A stretch of DNA of 39,855 nucleotides from NCBI GenBank assembly GCA_030603695.1, contig JAUVXF010000025.1:1-39855 (forward strand), in the 5' to 3' direction. Origin of the DNA: Natronohydrobacter sp. (GTDB taxonomy: Bacteria > Pseudomonadota > Alphaproteobacteria > Rhodobacterales > Rhodobacteraceae). The position numbers were made by a program, and so were the translations under genes. A model generated the notes under the pieces. It was not told the origin of the DNA, ran no database searches, and worked only from the letters and a program-made list of their open reading frames with translations. Below are positions 1 to 8,479 of this stretch, one piece after another (the first letter of the stretch is position 1; each line of letters begins with the position of its first letter).

Positions 1-1
1 C

Positions 2-124
2 GACAACCTGAAATTCGAGGTCGAGCTGATCGCACCCATCGCCATGGAAGAAAAACTGCGCTTCGCCATCCGTGAAGGCGGCCGCACCGTCGGCGCTGGC
101 GTCGTGTCGAAAATTCTCAAGTAA
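2..124 (+). CDS. tuf: Elongation factor Tu, C-terminal fragment
   Basis: Only the last 40 codons lie in the window; the gene starts upstream of base 1. The visible peptide begins [20 protein letters not shown] and ends in [15 protein letters not shown] before a TAA stop. This is the highly conserved end of domain 3 of EF-Tu, the GTPase that delivers aminoacyl-tRNA to the ribosome. A strong hairpin terminator follows 26 bases after the stop, so this is the end of its transcription unit. Alphaproteobacteria often carry two tuf copies, and which one this is cannot be told from the fragment. Confidence 0.95.
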   Translation, partial: DNLKFEVELIAPIAMEEKLRFAIREGGRTVGAGVVSKILK

Positions 125-150
125 TCAGACCCTTACGCCTTGATCTTGCA

Positions 151-179
151 AGGGGCGTGTGTGGTCACACGCCCCTTTT
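151..179 (+). terminator. Rho-independent terminator of tuf
   Basis: A perfect 11-base-pair stem (151-161 with 166-176, arm AGGGGCGTGTG) with a four-base loop TGGT is followed at once by a T run (176-179). It lies between the tuf stop and the ABC transporter start, which fits termination of tuf. Confidence 0.9.
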
Positions 180-194
180 GCATGGATGAAGGCA

Positions 195-2045
195 ATGAAA
201 TCACTCTTCGCGCGGTTTGAAGGCAAGATAAACCCCTATCCCGCCGCGCCCCCCAGCCAACCCCCCGCCACGCTTTGGGGCTTTACGCTGCATTTCGCGC
301 GCCCTGTGCTGCCGTGGCTGGCGCTGATGTCCAGCCTCTCGGTGGTGTTTGCGATTATCGAAATCATCCTGATTGGCTATCTGGGCACGCTTGTAAACCG
401 CATGACAGAGCTTGGCCCAGAGCGCTTTCTGGCCGAAGAGGGCGCGCGCCTGATGGGCATGGCGGGGCTGCAACTGGTGGTGCTGCCGGTGATTGCCGTC
501 TTTGGCGCGCTGATCATGTATCAGGTGATCATGGGCAATTTCCCGCAGGCGATCCGCTGGCAGGCGCATCGCTGGATTCTGGGCCAGTCCATGGGCTATT
601 TTCAGGATGAATTTGCAGGCCGCATTGCCACGCGCCTGTTGCAAACCGCCCTATCGGTGCGCGAAGTGGTGATGAAGCTGATGGATGTGGCGGTCTATGT
701 GGGCGCCTATTTTCTGGGCACGCTCTGGCTTGCGGCCACGCAGGATTTCTGGCTGGCTCTGCCCTTTTTGCTGTGGTCGCTGGCCTATGGCGGGCTTTTG
801 GCGGTGATCGTGCCGCGCTTGGGCCGTGTGTCGCAAGAACAGGCCGATGCCCGCGCGGCCATGACGGGCCGGATTGTGGACAGCTATACCAATATTGCCA
901 CGGTCAAACTGTTCAGCCATTCCGCCCGCGAAGAAAGTTATGCCCGCGCCGGGCTGGACGGGTTTTTGGCCACTGTGTACCGCCAGATGCGGCTTGTGGC
1001 GGTGCAGGATGTGGGCGTCAATATCATCAATGCCGTTCTCACAGCCGCTGTCACGGGGCTTGGCCTGTGGCTTTGGCTGCAAGGGCGGGTGGAACTGGGC
1101 GCGCTGGCCGTGGCCATCCCGCTGGCGCTGCGGCTTGGGAATATGTCACATTGGATCATGTGGGAATTCGCGGCGCTGTTTGAAAATATCGGCACTGTGC
1201 GCGATGGGGTCGCAGCCCTTGCGCAGCCGCGTGACATCTCTGACAGGCCCGATGCCGTGCCGCTTCAGGCCAAATCCGGCGCGATCCGCTATGAGGGCGT
1301 AACCTTCCGCTATGATGGCCCCGCCACCAAACGCCCCGCCGTGCTGGACGCGCTGACGCTTGATATTGCACCGGGCGAAAAGGTGGGGCTTGTAGGCCGC
1401 TCTGGCGCGGGGAAATCCACGCTGGTCAACCTGCTGTTGCGCTTTTACGATCTGGATGCAGGGCGCATCACGATTGACGGGCAGGATATCTCGCGCGTTA
1501 CCCAAGACAGCCTGCGCGCCGCGATTGGCATGGTCACGCAAGATACAGCGCTTCTGCACCGCTCTGTGCGCGAAAATATCGCCTATGGCCGCCCCGATGC
1601 CACAGAGGCAGAGATATGGGCCGCTGTCGATATGGCCGAGGCGCGCGATTTCATCACCGGGCTGGCAGATGCCAAGGGCAGGCAGGGGCTGGAGGCCCAT
1701 GTCGGCGAACGCGGGGTGAAACTGTCGGGCGGGCAGCGCCAGCGCATTGCCATTGCCCGCGTGGCCCTGAAGAACGCGCCCATCCTGATATTGGACGAGG
1801 CCACATCCGCCCTCGATTCCGAAGTAGAGGCCGCGATCCAGTCACAACTTACCCGCTTGATGCAGGGCAAAACCGTGATTGCGATTGCGCACAGGCTGTC
1901 AACCATCGCCGCCATGGACAGGCTGGTGGTGATGGATCAGGGCCGCATCGTGGAACAGGGCCGCCATGATCAGCTTCTGGCCCAAGGCGGGCTATATGCC
2001 CGCCTCTGGGCGCGGCAATCGGGCGGGTTTTTGCCGGAGGAGTGA
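195..2045 (+). CDS. ABC exporter, fused membrane and ATPase domains
   Basis: This is a half-size exporter of the MsbA/MdlB type, with an N-terminal six-helix membrane domain (about residues 45-330) followed by an ATPase domain. Visible motifs are Walker A GRSGAGKST (about residue 401), signature LSGGQRQRIAIAR (about 510) and Walker B ILILDEATSALD, followed by the switch histidine in IAHRLST. It would act as a dimer in the inner membrane; the substrate is not evident, with lipid or drug being the usual roles in this family. The reading frame stays open back to a GTG at 159, but that codon lies inside the tuf terminator stem. ATG 186 or 195 is more credible, and 195 is chosen because the protein then begins MKSLFARFEG. 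No clear ribosome binding site decides between them. It stands alone and is followed by repeat-rich DNA. Confidence 0.88.
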   Translation: MKSLFARFEGKINPYPAAPPSQPPATLWGFTLHFARPVLPWLALMSSLSVVFAIIEIILIGYLGTLVNRMTELGPERFLAEEGARLMGMAGLQLVVLPVIAVFGALIMYQVIMGNFPQAIRWQAHRWILGQSMGYFQDEFAGRIATRLLQTALSVREVVMKLMDVAVYVGAYFLGTLWLAATQDFWLALPFLLWSLAYGGLLAVIVPRLGRVSQEQADARAAMTGRIVDSYTNIATVKLFSHSAREESYARAGLDGFLATVYRQMRLVAVQDVGVNIINAVLTAAVTGLGLWLWLQGRVELGALAVAIPLALRLGNMSHWIMWEFAALFENIGTVRDGVAALAQPRDISDRPDAVPLQAKSGAIRYEGVTFRYDGPATKRPAVLDALTLDIAPGEKVGLVGRSGAGKSTLVNLLLRFYDLDAGRITIDGQDISRVTQDSLRAAIGMVTQDTALLHRSVRENIAYGRPDATEAEIWAAVDMAEARDFITGLADAKGRQGLEAHVGERGVKLSGGQRQRIAIARVALKNAPILILDEATSALDSEVEAAIQSQLTRLMQGKTVIAIAHRLSTIAAMDRLVVMDQGRIVEQGRHDQLLAQGGLYARLWARQSGGFLPEE

Positions 2046-2100
2046 GGGCGCAAGCCCCTTCGCATTGCCCCCCGGCACAGCGATTTGGCTTTCAGGCTGC
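2046..2100 (+). repeat. Partial, degenerate copy of the 166-base dispersed repeat
   Basis: Directly after the ABC transporter stop, the sequence GGGCGCAAGCCCC, then GCCCCCCGGCACAGCGATTT and a further TTGGCT match the middle of the full repeat copies, with the flanks missing or altered. It looks like the remnant of a further unit ahead of the two full copies that follow. Confidence 0.6.
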
Positions 2101-2123
2101 GCATCGCTTGGCCCTCGCGCCCG

Positions 2124-2289
2124 GCGCGGAATCAAGGGCGAAGCCCGCCGCGCATCGCTGGGCCGCCCCCGGCCCGGCGATTTGGCAGCACCCTGCGCTT
2201 AGCCTGAGTTTCGCGCGGATTTTGCCGCCATAAAGTGACATAGCTCCCCTGTCGGATCGCCGCACCGCGGCCCAGCGCTGTGCGGCTTG
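2124..2289 (+). repeat. Dispersed structured repeat, copy 1 (about 166 bases)
   Basis: The first of six full copies in the window, all in the same orientation. It starts GCGCGGAATCAAGGGC and ends GTGCGGCTTG. Three inverted repeats are seen in order: GCGCGG with CCGCGC, GGGC with GCCC inside it (loop GAA), and an 11-base-pair stem ATCGCTGGGCC with GGCCCGGCGAT. The 3' half carries the conserved string GCCGCCATAAAGTG and a GC-rich tail. It is followed by a 42-base conserved box (2290-2331). It lies between two converging genes, so a role at transcript ends is possible, but this is inference. Confidence 0.85.
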
Positions 2290-2331
2290 TCTTTCTGCTC
2301 TGCCACTGGAGAAGGTTTAGATATCAGGCGC
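2290..2331 (+). repeat. 42-base linker box after repeat copy 1
   Basis: This begins TCTTTCTGC and ends GATATCAGGCGC. The same box, exactly 42 bases long, follows copy 3 (4077-4118) and copy 4 (11110-11151), so it is part of the repeated unit rather than chance flanking sequence. Confidence 0.75.
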
Positions 2332-2382
2332 ATGGTGACGGGTGGCTTTGTAGGGGCTGCGCATCGTCAGGGCCAATCGCCC

Positions 2383-2549
2383 GCGCGGAATCAAGGCCGC
2401 AGGCCGCCGCGCCTCAAAGGGCCGCCCCCCGGCCCGGCGATTTGGCTGCCGTGGGCGCTTAGCCTGAGTTTCGTTCGGACTTTGCTGCCATAAAGTGACA
2501 TAGCCCCCCGCTCAGATCGCTGCACCGCGGCCCAGCGCTGCGCGGCTTG
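2383..2549 (+). repeat. Dispersed structured repeat, copy 2 (167 bases)
   Basis: The second tandem unit of this locus, 259 bases after copy 1. It belongs to the subtype with CCTCAAAGGG in place of CATCGCTGGG, which shortens the third stem; copy 6 shares this. Its inner hairpin is GGCC-GCA-GGCC, where copies 1, 3, 5 and 6 have GGGC/GCCC. After the tail, 2580-2618 repeats the last about 38 bases once more (AGATCACCGCC to GCGGCTTGG). The remaining sequence to the hemB stop (CCCCTTATGGCGCAACC and following) resembles that before the nadE stop at 11399-11432. Confidence 0.85.
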
Positions 2550-2659
2550 GGGCGGCGGCCCAGAGCATAAGCCCCCGCCCAGATCACCGCCCCTTGGCCT
2601 AGCGCTGCGCGGCTTGGCCGCCGCCCCTTATGGCGCAACCTTCGCGCAGGTGAAGAACA

Positions 2660-3652
2660 CTAGCCTTTCAGCGCTGCCGCCACTTTGGGGGCGAAATAGC
2701 TGAGCACCCCGTCACAGCCCGCCCGCTTGAAAGCCATGAGTGATTCCAGCATCACCTTCTCTTCATTCAGCCAGCCATTTTGCACCGCTGCCATGATCAT
2801 CGCATATTCGCCCGACACCTGATAGGCGAAGGTCGGGCGCTCAAAGCGGTCTTTCACGGCGCGGCAGATATCCAGATAGGGCATGCCGGGTTTGACCATC
2901 ACCATATCGGCCCCCTCTGCCAGATCGCGCGCCACACAGGCCAAAGCCTCTGCCGCATTGGCCGGGTTGATCTGATAGGTGGCCTTGTCCCCCACCAGCC
3001 GGCCAGAGGCCCCCACCGCATCGCGGAATGGCCCGTAAAAGCCGGAGGCAAATTTTGCCGCATAAGACAGGATCGCCACATCGCGATGCCCCTGCGCTTC
3101 CAGCGCCATGCGCAAAGCACCAATGCGCCCATCCATCATGTCAGAGGGGCCAAGAATATCCGCCCCCGCCTCTGCTTGCGCCAGCCCCATTTTCACAAGG
3201 GCCGCGACAGTTTCATCATTCACGATCTCGCCATCAATGACAAAGCCGTCATGGCCGTTGGCATTATAGGGATCCAGCGCGATATCGGTCATCACCATCA
3301 GATCGGGGAATTCCGCTTTCAGCGCGCGAATGGCGCGATTGGTCAGGTTTTCGGGGTTCCAGGCTTCTTCGCACGTCTCTGTGCGCAGGGATTGGTCAGT
3401 ATAGGGAAACAGGCAGATTGCGGGAATGCCAAGCGCATGGGCCTGTTCCGCCGCGGGCAACAGCCTGTCCAACGACAGGCGGTTCACACCGGGAAGCGAG
3501 GGGATAGGCTCGGTTATCCCCTGCCCGTCACGGATGAAGACAGGCCAGATCAGATCGGCCGCGCTCAGCCTGTGCTCCTGCACCATCTCGCGCAGGGCAC
3601 GGGTGCGGCGCAGGCGGCGCATACGGGCGGCAGGGAAGGGGGCAGGGGTCAT
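2660..3652 (-). CDS. hemB: Delta-aminolevulinic acid dehydratase (porphobilinogen synthase)
   Basis: This enzyme joins two 5-aminolevulinate molecules into porphobilinogen, the second common step of haem, chlorophyll and B12 synthesis, in the cytoplasm. The 330-residue protein has both Schiff-base lysines: K200 in SYAAKFASGFYG and K254 in MVMVKPGMPY. The region that holds the zinc cysteines in zinc-dependent enzymes reads here TDIALDPYNANGHDG, with no cysteine, as known for the Rhodobacter and Bradyrhizobium type that does not need active-site zinc. The frame extends 28 codons further upstream, but the ATG at 3652 is preceded by AAAGG at good spacing and gives the expected length. It is a single gene, flanked on both sides by copies of the dispersed repeat. 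Confidence 0.97.
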   Translation of the reverse strand: MTPAPFPAARMRRLRRTRALREMVQEHRLSAADLIWPVFIRDGQGITEPIPSLPGVNRLSLDRLLPAAEQAHALGIPAICLFPYTDQSLRTETCEEAWNPENLTNRAIRALKAEFPDLMVMTDIALDPYNANGHDGFVIDGEIVNDETVAALVKMGLAQAEAGADILGPSDMMDGRIGALRMALEAQGHRDVAILSYAAKFASGFYGPFRDAVGASGRLVGDKATYQINPANAAEALACVARDLAEGADMVMVKPGMPYLDICRAVKDRFERPTFAYQVSGEYAMIMAAVQNGWLNEEKVMLESLMAFKRAGCDGVLSYFAPKVAAALKG

Positions 3653-4188
3653 GTCTTGGGCCTTTCTCGCAGCGTTTCGCACTTGGTGCCATGATCGCCG
3701 GATGAAGGAAAGGGCAAGCTGCGCCTTGGATGACAAAAGCGCAGCCTATGCCAGCGGGGATAACACATGGCCCGTCGCATCACGCTGCTCCTGTCGGCCC
3801 GTGGCTGCACGGCGATTTTACGCGCTCCCTCACAGGGCACGGCGCGGCTAACTGTGGCTTGGTGATGGGCGACGTTGCAGGGGAACACGCGGATTGGCCC
3901 CCTCACAAAGCGCGGAATCAAGGGCGTCAGCCCGCCGCGCATCGCTGGGCCGCCCCCCGGCCCGGCGATTTGGCTGCTGTGGGCGCTTAGCTTGAGCTTC
4001 GTTCGGACTTGGCCGCCATAAAGTGCATAGCCCCCCGGTCAGATCGCCGCCCCGCGGCCCAGCGCTGCGCGGCTTGTCTTTCTGCCGGGTTACTGGAGAA
4101 GGCATGGCTATCAGGCGCCCAGCGCAGCGCGGCTTGGGGCGGCGGCCCAGCACACAGCACATAGCCCCGATGCCAGCGGTGGGCGTCC
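3653..4188. other. Intergenic region between hemB and the AEC transporter
   Basis: Bases 3653-3909 should contain the hemB promoter (minus strand), but no convincing -35/-10 pair could be fixed and no gene was recognised. Bases 3910-4165 hold repeat copy 3, its 42-base linker box, and the tail of a second, internally deleted unit (4118-4150, matching 2531-2562). Confidence 0.6.
3910..4076 (+). repeat. Dispersed structured repeat, copy 3 (167 bases)
   Basis: It begins GCGCGGAATCAAGGGC and ends CGCGGCTTG. The inner hairpin is GGGC-GTCA-GCCC and the long stem pairs ATCGCTGGGCC with GGCCCGGCGAT. The 42-base box follows at 4077-4118, and then only the tail of a second unit, CCCAGCGCAGCGCGGCTTGG. 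The locus therefore seems to have been a tandem pair like those at 2124 and 10944 that lost most of its second unit. Confidence 0.85.
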
Positions 4189-5118
4189 TTACGGCAATAC
4201 CTGCAACCAGACCCAGCCTGTCACGATCACCCCCAATGTGCCAATCAGCACCGAAGATGCGGCCACCCGCTTTGCGCGGCCATAGAGATTGGCGAACACA
4301 TAGGCATTCACCCCCGGCGCCATGGCGGCGGTTATCACGGCAGAGCGCAGCGCCTCTGTCCCAAGGCCAAAGGCGCGCGCCAGCCCGTAGGTGATCAGCG
4401 GATGCACCACCAGCGACAACAGTGCCACATAGCCGATGGTGCGAAAATCCCCCTCCGGGCGGTAGCGATAGAGCACCCCCCCCAGCCCGAACAGCGCCAC
4501 AGGCAGCGCCGCGCGCACCATCATATCCAGCGCCTGATCCACCACACCGGGCATGTGCAGGCCCGTCAGGTTTACCGCAAAGCCCAGTGCGATCCCGATC
4601 ACCAGCGCATTGCGGAACATCGCGGCAAAAACAGCGCGCCCGGTATCACGCATCCGCCCGCCGCGATTGCGGATCATTTCCATTGCGGTAATCCCCACGG
4701 CATAGCAGATGGGCGAATGCACCGCGATAATGGCATAATTCGCGGCCAGCGCATCTGGCCCATAGGCGCGCTCTGTGATTGGCAGGCCCAGCAGCACCGA
4801 ATTGGAGAAGAGCGCCACAAAGCCAATCGCCACGCAATCTTCCCAATCGCGCTTGAACAGCACCCGCGCGCCCCCAAAGCCCAGCGCAAACCCCGCCAGC
4901 GCACCCACATAGAAACTGACCAGCAACCGCCAGTCAAATTCCTGCCCCAGATCCAGCCGCGCGATGGCGGTAAACAGCAGGCAGGGAATGGCGAATGTCT
5001 GGGTAAACCACACCACCCCATCCACCTGATCATCTGAAATCAGCTTGCGCCAGCGCCCGACATAGCCAAAGCCAATGACCAGAAAGACAGGCAATATGAC
5101 ATCAATCAGCGCCTGCAT
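4189..5118 (-). CDS. AEC family permease (auxin efflux carrier superfamily)
   Basis: A 309-residue integral membrane protein with about ten hydrophobic segments, starting MQALIDVILPVFLVIGFGYV, which is the typical first helix of bacterial AEC transporters. The family includes the Mae/Mdc-type malate and malonate carriers; the substrate here cannot be predicted. It contains the internal repeat usual for the fold, with a soluble linker around the middle (MEMIRNRGGRMRDTGRA). Its start is one base after the stop of the MBL hydrolase gene, so it is the last gene of the seven-gene minus-strand run. It ends near the repeat copy 3 locus. Confidence 0.85.
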   Translation of the reverse strand: MQALIDVILPVFLVIGFGYVGRWRKLISDDQVDGVVWFTQTFAIPCLLFTAIARLDLGQEFDWRLLVSFYVGALAGFALGFGGARVLFKRDWEDCVAIGFVALFSNSVLLGLPITERAYGPDALAANYAIIAVHSPICYAVGITAMEMIRNRGGRMRDTGRAVFAAMFRNALVIGIALGFAVNLTGLHMPGVVDQALDMMVRAALPVALFGLGGVLYRYRPEGDFRTIGYVALLSLVVHPLITYGLARAFGLGTEALRSAVITAAMAPGVNAYVFANLYGRAKRVAASSVLIGTLGVIVTGWVWLQVLP

Positions 5119-5119
5119 T

Positions 5120-5917
5120 CTATAGCGCCACTGTCAGCACCATCCCGTCATGGGCGGGGGTGACATGTTCCGGGGTCTCGGCGGCAATTGTGGCATAATC
5201 CAGATCAACATGCATATTGGTCAGCACCGCGCGGGCGGGCTTGGCTTGGGCGATCCAGTCCAGTGTCATATCCAGATGGGCATGGGTGGGATGGGGCTTG
5301 CGGCGCAGCGCATCCACGATCCAGATATCCAGCCCCTGCAACATGGGCCAGCTTTCGGGGTAGATATGCACCACATCGGGGGTATAGGCCAGCCCGCCAA
5401 TGCGAAAGCCCAGCGCATCTATGCTGCCATGGTTCAGCCGCAGCGGGTGCAGCACCAACGGCCCGCCCGCGCCGTCTATGGTGATGGCACCTGTGATCGT
5501 GTGCATTGTCAGGATCGGTGGATAGGGAGAGCCTTCGGGCTGCATGAACGCATAGCCAAAGCGCGCATAAAGCGCCTCTTGTGTCGGGCCATCGGCCCAG
5601 ACGGCCAGCCGCTCGCGGGTGTTGAACACCAATTGGCGCAGATCGTCTATGCCATGCACATGATCGGCATGGGAATGGGTGTAAACCACTGCATCCAGCC
5701 GCCCGATGCCCGCATCCAAAAGCTGCGCGCGCATATCGGGAGAGGTGTCTATCAATACCTGCGTGCGCCCGGTCTCGCCAATCCGCTCCAAAAGCAGCGA
5801 ACAGCGCCGTCGGGTGTTGCGCGGCTCTGCCGGGTCGCAATCGCCCCAATCCCCGCCCAAACGCGGAACCCCCCCCGAAGAGCCGCAGCCCAAGATTGTC
5901 GCGCGCAATTCAGCCAT
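5120..5917 (-). CDS. MBL-fold metallohydrolase (PhnP-like phosphodiesterase)
   Basis: The protein has 265 residues. The metal-binding motif HSHADH is at residues 81-86 (H81, H83, D85, H86), and an N-terminal TILGCGSSGGVPRLGGDWG is characteristic of the PhnP/Lactamase_B_2-like group. Later histidines in LRLNHGS and THAHLDM complete a two-metal site. The family cleaves phosphodiesters (PhnP acts on cyclic phosphoribosyl phosphate), but no phn genes are nearby, so the physiological substrate is open. Its ATG overlaps the tatD stop by one base (TGATG), which indicates translational coupling. In Rhodobacterales this gene commonly follows tatD, and the conserved pair supports a general metabolite-repair or nucleotide role (inference). 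Confidence 0.85.
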   Translation of the reverse strand: MAELRATILGCGSSGGVPRLGGDWGDCDPAEPRNTRRRCSLLLERIGETGRTQVLIDTSPDMRAQLLDAGIGRLDAVVYTHSHADHVHGIDDLRQLVFNTRERLAVWADGPTQEALYARFGYAFMQPEGSPYPPILTMHTITGAITIDGAGGPLVLHPLRLNHGSIDALGFRIGGLAYTPDVVHIYPESWPMLQGLDIWIVDALRRKPHPTHAHLDMTLDWIAQAKPARAVLTNMHVDLDYATIAAETPEHVTPAHDGMVLTVAL

Positions 5918-6702
5918 CAGGCGGCCTTCCAGAACAGACGGTCAAAATTCGCGCTGGTCTGCGCGGCGAATTCTGGCACATCCAACCCAAAGAGTTCCGC
6001 GCCCACCTGCGCGGTATGCACTGTATAGGCCGGTTCATTGCGCTTGCCCCGGTAAGGGGGCGGGGCCAGATAGGGCGCGTCGGTTTCCAGCAAAATCCGC
6101 TCTAAGGGCGCGGCGCGGAAAATCTCGCGCAGCGCATCGCTTTTGGGAAAGGCGGCAATGCCTGACATGGACAGATAAAACCCCAGATCCAGCGCCGTGC
6201 GCGCCAGTTCCGCACTGGAGGAGAAACAATGCATCACGCAACTATACCCGCCCGCGCGGTGTTCTTCGGTCAGGATACGCGCCATATCCTCATCAGCAAC
6301 GCGGGCATGGATGATCAGCGGCAAGCGTGACTGGCGCGCGGCCTCGATATGCAGGCGCAGGCTGTCTTGCTGGGCGGCTTTGCTCTCGGCGGTATAATGG
6401 TAATCAAGGCCCGTTTCGCCAATGCCCACCATTTTGGGATGGGCGGCAAGGGCCAGCAACTCTGCCACGCTGGCCATGGGTTCGGCGGCGGCATTCATCG
6501 GGTGGGTTCCGGCGGCAAAGAAAACGCCCTCATGGGCCTCTGCAATCGCCTGCACGCGCGCGGCCTCGCGCAGCTTGGTGCAGATCGTGACCATCCGTGT
6601 CACCCCGGCGGCGCGGGCGCGTGCGATCACGGCGTCCAACTCTTCCGAAAGCTGGGGGAAATCAAGATGGCAATGGCTGTCAACGATCTGGGGCAGGGGC
6701 AT
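5917..6702 (-). CDS. tatD: TatD-family metal-dependent deoxyribonuclease
   Basis: A 261-residue TIM-barrel hydrolase of the TatD/YcfH type. All metal ligands are visible: H10 and H12 in VDSHCHLDF, E96 in GIGETGLDYHY, H132 in LIIHAR, H158 in VMHCFSS and D208 in LLETDAPYL. Family members are Mg-dependent 3'-5' exonucleases linked to DNA repair and fragment clearance, or D-aminoacyl-tRNA deacylase-like enzymes. The ATG is 18 bases after the holB stop, in the same order holB-tatD found in many proteobacteria (tmk-holB-tatD/ycfH in E. coli). That context favours YcfH rather than the TatABC-linked TatD. Confidence 0.93.
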   Translation of the reverse strand: MPLPQIVDSHCHLDFPQLSEELDAVIARARAAGVTRMVTICTKLREAARVQAIAEAHEGVFFAAGTHPMNAAAEPMASVAELLALAAHPKMVGIGETGLDYHYTAESKAAQQDSLRLHIEAARQSRLPLIIHARVADEDMARILTEEHRAGGYSCVMHCFSSSAELARTALDLGFYLSMSGIAAFPKSDALREIFRAAPLERILLETDAPYLAPPPYRGKRNEPAYTVHTAQVGAELFGLDVPEFAAQTSANFDRLFWKAA

Positions 6703-6720
6703 GCGGTCTCCGGCGGGGGT

Positions 6721-7830
6721 TCAGAGGAACTTGCGCGCCTCTGCTTCGGTCTGCAAGACCATATCAAGCACCAAGGCGGCAGGGTCAAGGTTGACCGCGC
6801 GGCCATGACGCGCGCGCGCGCCAAGGCGTTGGCCCAGATCAGCATAGGCATGCGCGGCACCTGCATGGGGGGCAAGGCGCGCAAAAAGCGCGGCCTCTCC
6901 CTGCACGGCCTCTGGGCCGGGGCCAAGAATGCCCGCGCGCGCCAGCCGCGCCATGAACAGATCATAGAGCGCCAGAAACATGGCAAAGCGCGCATCATTG
7001 GCCTTGCCCGCCATGGTTTCGGCCAGGTGCAGCGCCGCTTGCCTGTCCAGCCTTGGCAGGGTGTCAAACAGGCGCACAAGGGCGGTATATACCTCTGTCC
7101 CGCCGCCCTGCGCCAAGCTGATGGCCCCGCCCACCGATCCCGCAGCAAGCTGCGCAAGTGCCGCCCCTTCGGCCTCTACCCCCGCTTGCGCAAGCGCTGC
7201 GCCCAGATCCTCTGCGCCCAAAGGGTGCAGCCGCAATTCGCGGCAGCGCGAGCGGATGGTGGGCAAAAGTTTTGAAGGTTGATGCGCCACCAACAGCAGC
7301 GTGGCATTTTCGGGCGGTTCTTCCAGCGCTTTCAGCAGGGCATTGGCGGCGTTCACATTCATGTCATCGGCAGCATCAATAATCACCACCCGCCGCCCGC
7401 CATCCGGCGCGCTAAGCCCAAAAAAGCCCTGCAATTTGCGCATCACATCCACTGTGATATCGCGGCGCAGATTGCCCTTGTCATCATGGGCGCGGCGCAA
7501 CACCAACAGCCCGCCATCTGCCCCCGCGCGCAGGCGGCGCGATACCGGGTGATCTTCGGGAATATCCAGCGTATCAAGCGGGGGGGGCGCGAACATGCCG
7601 CCATCATCGGCAGGGGTTGCCAGCAAAAACCGCGCCAGTTTCCACGCCAGCGTGGCCTTGCCCACCCCGCGCGGCCCGCAGATCAGCCAGCCATGATGCA
7701 AGCGGCCAGAGCGGTAGGCTTGCAAAAAGCGGGCCTCGGCGGCCTGCTGGCCATAAAGAACCGCAGTCTGGCGCGGATGGGGGGCGCCGTCCAGCTGGTC
7801 GGGCTGGGGCAGATCGGCCAGATCGCTCAT
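6721..7830 (-). CDS. holB: DNA polymerase III, delta' subunit
   Basis: This is the clamp-loader delta' subunit of the replicative polymerase, 369 residues. The AAA+ N-terminal domain carries the P-loop-like GPRGVGKATL. The usual GKT/S is GKA here, as in other alphaproteobacterial delta' proteins; delta' does not itself hydrolyse ATP in the clamp loader. The Walker B region is VVIIDAADDMNVNAANALLK with ALEEPPEN, followed by the SRC motif in TIRSRCREL, which serves as the arginine-finger segment. The C-terminal part is the helical collar domain. It overlaps the tmk stop by four bases (ATGA) and precedes tatD, the common tmk-holB-tatD arrangement. Confidence 0.94.
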   Translation of the reverse strand: MSDLADLPQPDQLDGAPHPRQTAVLYGQQAAEARFLQAYRSGRLHHGWLICGPRGVGKATLAWKLARFLLATPADDGGMFAPPPLDTLDIPEDHPVSRRLRAGADGGLLVLRRAHDDKGNLRRDITVDVMRKLQGFFGLSAPDGGRRVVIIDAADDMNVNAANALLKALEEPPENATLLLVAHQPSKLLPTIRSRCRELRLHPLGAEDLGAALAQAGVEAEGAALAQLAAGSVGGAISLAQGGGTEVYTALVRLFDTLPRLDRQAALHLAETMAGKANDARFAMFLALYDLFMARLARAGILGPGPEAVQGEAALFARLAPHAGAAHAYADLGQRLGARARHGRAVNLDPAALVLDMVLQTEAEARKFL

Positions 7831-8477
7831 GGCGCGCGGCTGTCCAGCCAGGCGCGCATTTCGCCTGCAATCTGGGCGCTGATATCGGCCACAGGGCGCG
7901 CGCCATCAATCTGGCATATGCGCGCTGGATTGGCTTGGGCCAGTTCCAAAAACCCCGCGCGCAAAGCTTCCTGAAAGCCAAGGCCCAGGTCTTCAAACCT
8001 GTCCTCACCCGATTTGCGCGCCAGCCCGCGCGCAAGGGCTGCGGCGGGTTCCATATCAATCACGAAGGTCAGATCGGGTTCCAGCCCGATCACCAGCGCA
8101 TGCAGCTTGTCTACCAAGGGGCGCAGGCTGGCGCGGGCTGCGCCTTGGTATACACGCGTGGAATCTGCAAACCGGTCGGTAATCACAATTTTGCCAGCCG
8201 CCAGCGCGGGCAGGATGGTTTTTTCCAGATGGTCGCGCCGCGCGGCATTGAAAAGCAGGATTTCCGTTTCCGCCGACCAGCGTTCGGGGTCGCCTTCCAC
8301 CAGCAGGCGGCGGATTTCTTCGGCTCCGGCCGCGCCCCCCGGTTCGCGCGTCAGCACCACATCGCGGCCTTCCGCGCGCAAGCTTTCGGCCAAGGCGCGC
8401 GCCTGTGTGGATTTGCCAGACCCGTCAATCCCCTCGAAACTGACAAACACACCCCGGCTTTGCGCGCGCTCTGGCAT
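7827..8477 (-). CDS. tmk: Thymidylate kinase
   Basis: This enzyme phosphorylates dTMP to dTDP with ATP. The protein is 216 residues long and begins MPERAQSRGVFVSFEGIDGS, with P-loop GIDGSGKST (residues 16-24), the substrate-binding TREPGG, and the DRF motif in ITDRFADSTRVYQG. A TTG two codons upstream is possible, but the ATG at 8477 gives the standard N-terminus. It starts two bases after the stop of the carboxypeptidase gene (TGA GC ATG) and its end overlaps holB by four bases, so expression is almost surely coupled. Confidence 0.95.
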   Translation of the reverse strand: MPERAQSRGVFVSFEGIDGSGKSTQARALAESLRAEGRDVVLTREPGGAAGAEEIRRLLVEGDPERWSAETEILLFNAARRDHLEKTILPALAAGKIVITDRFADSTRVYQGAARASLRPLVDKLHALVIGLEPDLTFVIDMEPAAALARGLARKSGEDRFEDLGLGFQEALRAGFLELAQANPARICQIDGARPVADISAQIAGEMRAWLDSRAP

Positions 8478-8479
8478 GC

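Noticed and set aside
2042-2493. Short plus-strand frames over repeat copies 1 and 2
   Set aside because: They follow the DNA repeat, one-base indels between copies shift the frame, and there are no convincing start sites.
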